Assembly: GCF_000208925.1 (NCBI RefSeq)
Contig: NW_001915036.1
Location: forward strand, 1 to 34,337
Reading direction: 5' to 3'
DNA length: 34,337 nt
Source of the DNA: Entamoeba histolytica HM-1:IMSS
Lineage: Eukaryota > Evosea > Mastigamoebida > Endamoebidae
This document shows, piece by piece, positions 9,647-19,300 of the stretch (its first letter is position 1; each line of letters opens with the position of its first letter). Made by a program: the position numbers and the translations under genes. Under the pieces are notes generated by a model that was not told where the DNA came from, did no database searches, and saw only the letters and a list, made by a program, of their open reading frames with translations.

Positions 9647-10372
9647 TATACTTGTTATTCAGATGATTCTTAAAACAAAACTCGTGTCAAATTCTCTTTA
9701 CTATTTCATAGTATTTATTTCTTCTATTAAACTATACTTCAATAAAACAAAAATTGAACATTAAATAATTTTTTGTTGTTTAAATTAGAATGAAAAAAAA
9801 AATTTTAAACGTTTTATTTATATGATATGTTTGGTAGTTATAATTTTCTTGCTATCATTTACTATTGAATTCCTTCTTATTAAATTACCAATCATTTTAT
9901 TTCATTTAACATAAGTATGTTAATTATTCTTTCTTTATGGATTGATTTAAATTGATTAAAGCATTTGTTGAATAACAAAAAATATTCAGAAATTAAAAAA
10001 CTTATTACGTAATTTTCAAAAGTACAAATGACTGTTTTTGATAAAATTCTCTGGTACAAATAAAATGTATTCCATTTCACAACAACATATTTGTTAAGAG
10101 AAAACTAATAGTTTTAAACAAACAGAGTGATATTCCAAATACTCAAAAAGCAATTGGTTCAACAAGGTGAATTTTCTTATTTTCTTTACAAAAACAAATA
10201 ACACATTCAAATATGAACAATTAGTTACTTGACTCAATAAATATTTATTTATATTTTTATTTCTTTGATACATAGTAAAAAGAAGAAACTTCAACACAAA
10301 CAACTGCAATTTATTTTATTTTTTTAAGAAAGTGAAAATAGAAACAAAAATTACATTAAAAATTTGGTAATA
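9647..10372. other. AT-rich intergenic stretch
   Basis: Two short minus-strand open frames (9892-10080 and 10094-10309) lie end to end here but neither has a recognisable motif, and their composition matches the AT-rich flanks. Nothing else is supported. Confidence 0.5.
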
Positions 10373-10945
10373 AAGTGTTAAATAGAATGTTCATTTATTC
10401 TTCCTAGCTCAGTGGAGATTAATCACATCCCTTCACTGCTTATTAAACAAAAAGTAATCTCTTTGTTTAACTTATCTTTTAGGTTTGTCAAGGAGTATGA
10501 GAAAATCATTTCTTTGTTTTATTTCTTCTTATTAAAGTCTTCTCAAACCTTTTCTGCTTATTCTTTCTTTTTAATCATTTGTTTGTTTTCTGCCTTAATT
10601 TTAAATAATTTCATTTTCATTTTTATGTTATGAAAGAGAAAAGAGAGTGTTTTATTATCACTATATTATTATGTTTAATTTTCTTTTAGTCTTAACAACA
10701 CTTTAGTAGGTTCTTTTTGATTGAATAATACCAACTCCATACATTTCTTAATTTTTTTATTAATGAACACCAATTCTTATATTACAATAAGTAATATTCC
10801 ACCATAATAAATTGATACACAATTTGCAATATTAACTAATTTCTTTCTAATTCAAATACACTATCATAACAAGATAATAACTGAGGGGATTAAAACATGA
10901 ATTTGTACTAGGGTTTATGTGTGATGTTTCAGATATGCTACATTC
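10373..10945 (+). mobile_element. SINE-like dispersed repeat, copy A
   Basis: About 570 bases that match copy C (31318-31868) along nearly their whole length in the same order, and copy B (12107-12608) in reverse. Shared landmarks: start aagtgttaa and ttcatttattcttcctag; agtggagattaatcacatcc; tttgttttatttcttctta; ttttatgttatgaaagag; cttatattacaataagtaa; and an end gggtttatgtgtgatgtttc (10911-10930). Length and lack of coding capacity fit an Entamoeba SINE. Near the 5' end it has tagctcagtgg (10406-10416), an exact tRNA A-box type sequence, suggesting a pol III internal promoter. I see no convincing B-box. A 73-codon open frame inside is accidental, since it is not kept in the other copies. 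Confidence 0.8.
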
Positions 10946-11052
10946 AATATAAAATTAAATTAAGAAATAATAGTACAATTAATAATAATAGTACCTCAAC
11001 TATTCACAGTCTAACCCATTATGTCTTATTAACAATGGATTTAATATCTCAT

Positions 11053-11646
11053 TTAGAGTATAATACAATGTTTTTCTTTTTTTTGTTCAAATATGGCCAA
11101 TTCGTATATGCCATTGAAGACTTCAAGAATACCCTCTTTAGTTTTTGCAGAAGTTTCAGCAACTAACTTACAGCGAGTCCTTCTCTTAACATTATAACCA
11201 TCTTCTTTAGTTAATAAGTTATTGTGATCAATTAATGGACTATGGTTAATTGAATTATCTCTCAAATCACTTTTAGTACCAACGAGGATGATAGAAGCAT
11301 CATGTTTGAAGCTATAAATTTCTGGAATCCAAACATTTTCAGCCTTTTGAAGAGATATAGGGTCGTCTATTGCATAACATACAATAAAGAAATCTGCATT
11401 GTTGTATAAAGTTTTTCTTAATGGCTTATTTACTTCCCCATTAAAACCAGAGCTATCCACAAATGAAACCAAATATTGGCGTGATTTATAGAGAATAAGA
11501 GTTGGTTGTTCATCATAAGAAGTTGCTGTAAATTCATCTAAAAACTCATTTTTAATATATGCAAATAATAAGGATGTCTTTCCACACTGAGGTTCTCCAA
11601 CAACTACAATATTTAAATAGTAATATACTGATGTGGATACTGACAT
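11053..11646 (-). CDS. Atypical Rho-family small GTPase
   Basis: 197 residues with the full small-GTPase layout: P-loop GEPQCGKT (17-24), switch I Thr42 (FTATSYDE), G3 DSSG (64-67), G4 GTKSDL (123-128), G5 ETSAK (164-168) and a C-terminal CAAX box CIIL (194-197) whose final Leu predicts geranylgeranylation. GTKSDLRD and a Rho insert-like segment after it (SINHSPLIDHNNLLTKEDG) place it in the Rho/Rac family. It would act as a membrane switch controlling actin. Two key positions differ from Rac: residue 12 is Pro (P19) and the catalytic Gln61 is Phe (F68). Loss of Gln61 normally blocks GTP hydrolysis, so it may be a constitutively GTP-bound, Rnd-like member. It lies between inverted SINE copies A and B. 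Confidence 0.88.
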   Translation of the reverse strand: MSVSTSVYYYLNIVVVGEPQCGKTSLLFAYIKNEFLDEFTATSYDEQPTLILYKSRQYLVSFVDSSGFNGEVNKPLRKTLYNNADFFIVCYAIDDPISLQKAENVWIPEIYSFKHDASIILVGTKSDLRDNSINHSPLIDHNNLLTKEDGYNVKRRTRCKLVAETSAKTKEGILEVFNGIYELAIFEQKKEKHCIIL

Positions 11647-12106
11647 TAAAATATGAATTTAAAGATAACTTTTTTCAAATTATTTTAAACTGATAATATA
11701 AATAAGTAGAATATTCAAATATAATAAAATTGCAGTAATACTTTGAAAGACATGAAGTATTATTATTTTTTTTTATAAAAATGTTGTTAAAAAAAATAGT
11801 TGATGCTTCAATTATTTATTACAAGTCATATGATTGGCTATTTTTGTTCATTTTCATGTTTAATCTATTTTCTTTCCCTCTTACATAATAAAGCCATTTA
11901 TTGAATTATTTTTTTTTTAAGCAGATGATAATGAAGAGATAATAAATTTGTTATATATTTATAACCTAATAGGTTATTAATAACTTCAAATAACATTAAA
12001 AAATGTCATTCTTTTCTTCTTATTTCTTCTTTTTTCACTCATGCCTGACTTTTATTTCTATTTTAATAAAAATCATTTCTTTATTCTTATTTTATGATGA
12101 ATGAAA
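11647..12106. other. Intergenic stretch upstream of the Rho gene
   Basis: AT-rich, with poly-T runs. It must contain the promoter of the minus-strand Rho-like gene, but I see no defined element and no gene. Confidence 0.5.
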
Positions 12107-12608
12107 GATCGAAGGTGGCACGTCTGAAACACCACATAAACCCTAGTACAAATTCAAACTTCGACTCTCCCAGTTATTATCTGGTTATGATGGTGTATTT
12201 GAATCAGGAATGTATTAGGGAATGCTGCAAAGGGTAGAGCAAGAGAATACAGTAGAATATTACATGATGCAATATAAGAATATACTGAAGTGTGGGTAAG
12301 ACTAAAAGAAGATTAGTCAAAGTAATGTAGTAGTCATAAAATGATTCCTTCTCCCATTCATAAAATAAGAAAAATGAAATTCCTGAAAATTAAGGCAGAA
12401 AACAAACAAAGGCTTAAAAAGAAGAATAAGTGAAGAAGTTTGAAAAACCTTAATAAGAAGAAATAAAAGAAAGAAGTTGTTTCCTCATTTTGCAAGACAA
12501 ACCTAAATGATAGGTTCAACAAAGAGATTACTCTTTTTTAAACAGCGAAGGGATGGGATTAATCTCCTCTAAACTAGGAAGAATAAATGAAAAATCTATT
12601 AATACTTA
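12107..12608 (-). mobile_element. SINE-like dispersed repeat, copy B (inverted)
   Basis: The reverse complement aligns with copies A and C from its start (ttcatttattcttcctag, then tttagaggagattaat) to its end (gtactagggtttatgtgg, tgtttcagacgtgcc). An internal stretch of about 65 bases present in A and C (around the gattgaataatacc block of A) is missing. Beyond the common end, A and B share a few more bases (tgctacattcaat against tgccaccttcgat), so the true 3' end may extend slightly. The A-box-like site reads tagtttagagg. Together with copy A it makes an inverted pair around the Rho-like gene. Confidence 0.78.
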
Positions 12609-12612
12609 ATTA

Positions 12613-12865
12613 ATTACTTTTTATTTTATGAATGAGTATTTCATTATCATTATATCATTATATTATTCTATATAATTTGATTTATTATTAACATTATTTA
12701 TATCATTTTCTTTTGTTCTATTTCTTTCATAATATCTTACTTCATTCTTTGTATTATTATTTCTTATTCAAATAAATCATCATCAGATAATACCAAAAAA
12801 AACTAAAATGTTAGATTATATTCATTTTAATGTTTATGTGATGTTTCTGATATTCAATCTTCAAG
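12613..12865 (+). repeat. Diverged 3' fragment of the same SINE, copy D
   Basis: Matches only the 3' half of the family on the plus strand: tttttattttatgaatgag then tatttcattatcattatatc resembles the middle of A and C. Further on, catcatcagataatacc, aaaactaaaatg and gtttatgtgatgtttctgat correspond to the family's 3' end. The copy is much more worn than A, B or C. It abuts the 5' end of copy B, so the two are arranged back to back. Confidence 0.5.
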
Positions 12866-13185
12866 AAAGTGAACAAAAGGAAAAAGAATTGAAAGAAATA
12901 ATGCAAAGTTATAATTTATATTACTCGTTACTTTGTTTATTAATTTATTCCTTCAAAAATAACAAACACTGAAATTGATGAAATTAAAAAGGGAATAAAC
13001 AATAGAATTAAAGTAAATTATCTGAAATTGTTATAACAAAGTATTATTAAGTGTAAATGTTCATTTGTTGAATAGAAATAATATATATTTTTAATTAATC
13101 AATCTTTTTGTATAAAAGAAAGAGGTTTTTCATGTCAATTATAAATTAATTGCTTTTTATTTATAATACATAATGAAGAATAAAG
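12866..13185. other. AT-rich intergenic stretch
   Basis: No gene, RNA or repeat that I can support. It holds the 3' flank of the minus-strand gene ending at 13186. Confidence 0.5.
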
Positions 13186-15852
13186 TTAATAAAATAAAGC
13201 AACATCGTCTAAAAGAATTTCTCCTGTAAAATATAAAGTAAAACTGGTAATTACTTGATTTGGTAATGGAAAGGAGAAAGAATATGTTTGAACAAAAAAC
13301 ATTTCACAAATTTCTCCATTATTTTCTATTTCAGATATTTTAGTATATGTGAAAGATGGTAAAGTAAATGTTGAATTTGATAGACATGTTACTTTAATTG
13401 ATTGTTCATATATTTTAGAAGTGTCTTGTTCTTCTTTATTAATTATTCCATTATTTTTAAAAAATGAGAATTTAATTCCACTGCAATTTACTGGTTTATT
13501 CATTACAAATTTTAAAGCACATTTCATTCCTGAATTACAAACATATAATTGATGTAATGACTGATACATATTTTGATATAATTTACCACTATATGTAGAA
13601 TTACTTTCTATTGAAATATCAAACGTTGTCCCATTTACATAAAGAAGTATTTCTTTATTTGATTCAAAAGTACTATAATATCCACTTTCTATTGGAATAA
13701 TTGATTTTCCATTTTTAAAATCCATAAGTAAAGGTAAATTATCACATTTATTATCCATACTACATAAAAAATGACTTATAACATAATTATTAACTAAACA
13801 TCGAAGTTCATTTTCTTTTAATAAATAAGAGTTGTTTTTAAGAATATAATCAACTAATATATCACTTTGTGCTTGTTGATATTTCATATTAAAATAATCC
13901 CCAATACCTTTTTCAATGATTAAACTACCACTATACTTAAATAAAATATTATCATCTCTATCTGTTTTATTAAAATAATTATATGAAGATAATAAAGGAG
14001 GGTCATATGGTGATAATTCAGGGAATGTTTCTATAAAATATGAATTCATTCCAACCATAGGATTTTCGACTGGAATATCTTTACAATTTAATACAAAAAT
14101 ACTTTCAATACTAAATTGGTTTAAATTCTCTTTTTCAATAAAATCAATTTCACCAATTCTTAATTTATTAATAATTCTCATAGCAACTCCTCCACCTTCT
14201 CTATCACCAATTATTCCAATATTTTCAAAATTTAATTTTTGTCCAAAAAATTGGTTTAGTCGTTTAAATAAATAGTTGATTGTTTGAATAGTTAAAACAA
14301 CACGTGCATTTAAATATCCTTCTTTAACACTCATTCCATTCTTTGGTAAAATTGAATTTCCATTTTCATCTTTATCAAGAAATCCTTGATCAAGACAAAT
14401 ACTAACTATTCCATTCTCAGCTAAACTTTCTTGAAGATAAATATATCCCATATCTGAATCAATTAAATTCCCCATTTCACTTCCAAGAATTATAACAACA
14501 CTTTTTGTTTCATTAGAGGTTTTAATATTTGTTGGATAATAAACAATACCATTCATTGGAATAGCAGAGCTAGTCATTCTATAATAATCTTGTGTTGTTG
14601 AACTTACATCAAACAATGAAGACATATTAATTGTTGGTGTTTTAATTGATGGTTGAGCATATTCTTGTCTTAAATAACTTGAATCACCAATACCAAAAGT
14701 TAGTTGAGAAATATGTTTTTCAAATTCACAATAACTAATAACTTCATTAATATAACTAGTATTTACAGTATCAAAACTACTTAGAAAAGAAAGGTTGTAT
14801 GTATATTTTAATTTATAAAACATATTACTTAATGATAAGTTAAAAGAAACTAAAATAATTATAATACAAAAGATTAGTACTAATAATGATATTATATGAT
14901 TCTTTACTTTTTTTAATTCTGAAAAAATAAAGGAACTAAAAGATACTTTTTGATGTATGAAAATATAAATATACCACCCTATTTCAATAGTACAAAATAA
15001 TAGTATTGTTATTATCAAACTTCCCATTATAAGAAACCAAATACATGCCATAGATTTTTGTTGAAGAACTACAACCGAATTACAAAATGGAATTGTTATA
15101 ATTGATAATAATAATATTGAAATTATTATTTCTTCTTTAAATCCACCTTTTATATAACCATAACTAACTTGAAGAATAAAGAATATAGCCATTAAAATAA
15201 CTTTCCAAAGAAAGAATAATGTCAAAGAAATATTAATAATGCAAACAACTGAATAAACTAAAACTTGTGTATATATTATATTGAATGATACAGTAGCTTG
15301 TTGATAAAGAAACATCTCAATAACTACAATAATAAATCCACAAATAATTAACATTAATGAAAAGGTTTTAATATATCCTTCATATTTATCACAAAATAAC
15401 CTAAATAAATGATTTAATTGATTAATTGGTGAACTATTTTCTTTATTATGAACGTCAATTGTAATACAATATTTTTCAATAATCTTTTCAATGTTTGGGA
15501 GTTTAAATATTATTGAACTATTATCATAGTTTATATATATTATGTCACATATTTTTTTTATTATTTGATTCGATTTTAAACATGACTGAATAAAAGAAAG
15601 CCTTAATACAAATTTAATTCCACTATACCCAAGAAAAACTATTCCTTCTATTATCCCAACTACTAATACCCATAAATGTCCTTTTAATTCTTTATGTAAT
15701 AATATAATACAAAATGTATTACTTATCAGGCATATCCCAGCAAGAATAGTAACAGACAATTGTTTGTACCATCCTCGGTGTGACTCTATTGGTTGTTCTT
15801 CTTGAAAAAATAAAACCTCATTTTTTTCATTTGTTGTAATATCCTCACTCAT
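13186..15852 (-). CDS. Polytopic membrane protein with degenerate alpha/beta-hydrolase-like domain
   Basis: 888 residues from the ATG at 15852 (an in-frame TTG one codon earlier is not a likely start). Residues about 30-345 hold some nine membrane helices (for example SVTILAGICLISNTFCIILL and HIISLLVLIFCIIIILVSF). The remainder is soluble, presumably lumenal or extracellular, with many NxS/T sites. Its first part (about 415-650) has the rhythm of a dienelactone-hydrolase or chlorophyllase-like fold: YYPTNIKT, SVVIILGSEMGNLIDS, then ENGIVSICLDQGF, then IGIIGDREGGGVAMRIINK near residue 550 where the nucleophile elbow GxSxG should be. Here it reads GDREG, so the Ser or Cys nucleophile is missing. 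The last 200 residues are beta-rich with several Cys. I do not know the family; the hydrolase link is inference and the protein may be a pseudoenzyme or a receptor. Confidence 0.8.
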   Translation of the reverse strand: MSEDITTNEKNEVLFFQEEQPIESHRGWYKQLSVTILAGICLISNTFCIILLHKELKGHLWVLVVGIIEGIVFLGYSGIKFVLRLSFIQSCLKSNQIIKKICDIIYINYDNSSIIFKLPNIEKIIEKYCITIDVHNKENSSPINQLNHLFRLFCDKYEGYIKTFSLMLIICGFIIVVIEMFLYQQATVSFNIIYTQVLVYSVVCIINISLTLFFLWKVILMAIFFILQVSYGYIKGGFKEEIIISILLLSIITIPFCNSVVVLQQKSMACIWFLIMGSLIITILLFCTIEIGWYIYIFIHQKVSFSSFIFSELKKVKNHIISLLVLIFCIIIILVSFNLSLSNMFYKLKYTYNLSFLSSFDTVNTSYINEVISYCEFEKHISQLTFGIGDSSYLRQEYAQPSIKTPTINMSSLFDVSSTTQDYYRMTSSAIPMNGIVYYPTNIKTSNETKSVVIILGSEMGNLIDSDMGYIYLQESLAENGIVSICLDQGFLDKDENGNSILPKNGMSVKEGYLNARVVLTIQTINYLFKRLNQFFGQKLNFENIGIIGDREGGGVAMRIINKLRIGEIDFIEKENLNQFSIESIFVLNCKDIPVENPMVGMNSYFIETFPELSPYDPPLLSSYNYFNKTDRDDNILFKYSGSLIIEKGIGDYFNMKYQQAQSDILVDYILKNNSYLLKENELRCLVNNYVISHFLCSMDNKCDNLPLLMDFKNGKSIIPIESGYYSTFESNKEILLYVNGTTFDISIESNSTYSGKLYQNMYQSLHQLYVCNSGMKCALKFVMNKPVNCSGIKFSFFKNNGIINKEEQDTSKIYEQSIKVTCLSNSTFTLPSFTYTKISEIENNGEICEMFFVQTYSFSFPLPNQVITSFTLYFTGEILLDDVALFY

Positions 15853-16307
15853 CAATAATTCTGATTTTTTAATTCAAGTTCTTTTTTCTTTGAATCATCA
15901 AACAATTCTTAACTTTTATTTTTATTTCTTGTAATATAATTCTCAATCACAAAAATGAATAAATTTTGATATTTCATTTCTTAATTAAATACTATTCTTT
16001 ACTATTCCTTTCTACAACATAATCATTCAAATACTTAACTTTACTCATTGAAAACATTTAAAAGAATTTAAGACTTTCATAAAAAAAACATTACATTGTT
16101 GGTATATGACAAATTAAAACACTATTAACAAACTTGTATTATAAGAATAGTTATATAACTTTTTAATTACTGAATTAATCCTAAAAGAAAGAATTGATAA
16201 TTTTTCTTTTCTTCATTTAAAAAGAAAAATCTCCACTAACAGTTTAATTCAAAAAAAAAATAAATTAGTAAAAAAAAATAAATGAACTAATATTTATCCT
16301 TAGTTTA
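15853..16307. other. Intergenic stretch between the lectin gene and the membrane-hydrolase gene
   Basis: AT-rich. It should hold the 3' end signals of the lectin gene and the promoter of the gene starting at 15852, both minus strand. No motif is clear enough to mark. Confidence 0.5.
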
Positions 16308-19300
16308 TTATCCATTGAAATTAGCATTTGTGGCATTATCATCTTTAGCTGTGAATTGTGGGTTATTCACAGTATTATCAACAGTATTCTTTCTTGCAGA
16401 AATAACAATATCAACAGTTTGCTTAATTCCAATAGCAATAATTACCATAACAACAACAATTACTGCAACAACAACTGCAACAGTGGTACCAGCAGCAATA
16501 GCAGCTGTATTATCAACGTCTTGCCATAACAAACAAACAGCATCTTTATCAACCAATTCATCATTGATCTTACAATTACCACATGCATCTAATGAGAATC
16601 TATGATCTGCATAATCAGAGTACATTGTTAAAATCCACCCACTTTCAGATTGTAATGAACATTCACAATAGAAACAATTCTTAGCTGCTTTAGACATATT
16701 AGGGAATTGAATATCAATATCACATTGAACAAAATTAGTTTCAATTTCTCCTGTTTCTTTGTCACAATAAGCGTCTTGACATTTATTCTTATAGAGCAAT
16801 GCTTTTTCATGTCCATCAATATTACTTGTCCATTTATGTGTTATCACTCCTTCAGTGATAGTTTCAACACAGGTATAATTATAACATTTATCAGTACAAT
16901 CCCTATCATTAGATGGCTCATCACTACATTTTGTAAATTCCTTCTTGATACAATATCCTGTACTTGTATCACATTTACCTGTTAATGAAGCACACCCAAC
17001 ATCAGCAGTATTTGATGAACAAATAGAATCATCATACACACCACTACATTTTGGAATACTTCCAGAAGCATCACAATTAGTTTTCATACAAATAACTTCT
17101 CCAGGTTTACTAGGAGGAAGTGATGGACAAATAGTGACATTAGTTGGTTCACAAAGTTGGGATGTTCCAGTCTTTACTTGAATGAAACAATTATTAGTTG
17201 GATTACAATCTCCTTCATATTTACAATCCCCATCTGAACAAGTCATCTGATAAATATTTCCAGATGCATCTACTTGATTTGGACATTTATCAACAAGAGT
17301 AGACTCTTTATCCATTCCACTACAATACTTACATAAACTTTTTACCTTTTCTTCGTTTGAATTCCATTCACATTTATATTCATCAAATGTTGTGCCAATA
17401 ATTAATTTGTAATCAAGAACATCAAGACATTTACTAGGGAAATTCTCATGTTTAGTACAATCAAATTCATCATCAATATGACAACTTCCATCACGACATA
17501 CATATGGAATACCATTTATATTCTTTTTATTAGTACAATCCATTTTAATAAGTTTAGCTGGGTCAACAAGAATATTATCATATGAACAATACATACACTG
17601 ACTATCTAAAATAACTTTTGATCCATCTTTTACAATAACTTTACATTCTCCATTTGCATATTCCCATTCATAATATTGTTCACAATCACTTAATCTATCT
17701 TTGAAAAGATCTTTACAATCATATTCATCTGGTGCTTGACATTCTCCATCTTTACAAACAAATGGAATTCCTTGTGATGTAGTCAAACCTTCACATTTAT
17801 TAACAATTTCATTTCCATCACAAATTTTACATTCTTGAATTGCTTTATCTGTAGTTACAAGTATACATTCTCTATTTCCACTACATACATAATTAGCATA
17901 TCCATCACATTTTTCAGGTACTTTTTCTTTACATACATATTCCTCTTGGTCTACAACATATTGAGTCGTTCCATTAGCAGTATATTCTTTACAGACTTTT
18001 TTGTAACAACCTTCCCAAACAATATCATGTCCTTTAAGCTCTTCACAATTATCAACATTAATACATTTTGGATCCCCATCTGTATAATCACAAACTTCGC
18101 CATTAGTACATCCATTACTAGTATCACATTTACATTGATATGATGTAGATGCATCACATCGACAATTTCCATTAACTTTCCCACACACTTTCATTCCAGA
18201 ACTACATCCAACTAAATTCATAACACAATTTCCAGTTTCACTATCACATGTAGCTTCATAACATGGATTTTCTTCATATGGAGATACTTTAATACATTTC
18301 TTTTCTTGAACCATACATGTTCCAGCAGAACAATAATATTCTTCACACTTACTTGATAATTTAGGACAATAGCTAGATGATTGTAATGTATTTGGAATAC
18401 ATTCTCCATTTGTTCTATCACATGAATAAGTTCTACAAACAAATTTTTCTACTCCAGATTCAATAATTGAAGATGGCTTAATATCATCAGTACAATTACT
18501 TCTAAAAGCACAGTTGTTTCCTGAACAATAAGGCTCTAAACATTTAACTGTTGAAACACATTTATTTTGTTCAATAGTACATCCAATATCTTCAACACAT
18601 TTAGCTACACCTAAACAACTTTCTGTTGTACATTTTCTTTTTTCAATTTTATGATCAGCACTTGGATAATAAACACATTCTCCATTTTCAGTATTACATG
18701 TTGTATAATAACATTCACTATGACAACACATTGGACATGTACAACGAGCCCCACCATCACAAAATCCTTTACAAGTTTTTCTATCACATAATTCAGTATT
18801 ATTTGCCATAATAGTATTATATAATTGTGGAAGAGAAGTGCTTAATGATGAAACAGATGATTTAAAGTAATGTTCCCCTTTATTAACTAATTCTTCAAGT
18901 TGATATTCTTCTTCAATTGATGAGTCTAAATTAAATACATAAAATGTAGTATTATGACTATAAAGAGTATTTAACATATTAGAAGCTTTTCCTGCATATT
19001 TACTGATATAAACAATATTCTTTCCTGCTTTTGAAGACATTTGGTTATATACAGTTTCTATAGCTTTTGTTTCATTTCCTTTTCTCATAACAGTAATTCC
19101 ATTTAATACATTTTTAATATTATCCTTTGTTACTAATGAATCTGAATGATATGGATTTTGAGAGTTAATATAATAAGCGAATGAAGTATCATTTGGGAAT
19201 AAATCAATCAAATAATTAACAATTGAACTAAATATATTTCTTAATGTATTAGTCATATCTAAATTAACAACAATACCAACCGCCATATTATTTGTTGGTG

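Noticed and set aside
9892..10309. Two adjacent short minus-strand frames as a small gene
   Set aside because: No motif, AT-driven composition and no common frame or intron joining them.
10412..10633. 73-codon open frame in plus strand
   Set aside because: It lies inside SINE copy A and is not kept in copies B or C.
13349..13552. Plus-strand frame opposite the membrane-hydrolase gene
   Set aside because: It is a shadow of the long minus-strand coding frame, as are the plus-strand frames across the lectin gene.
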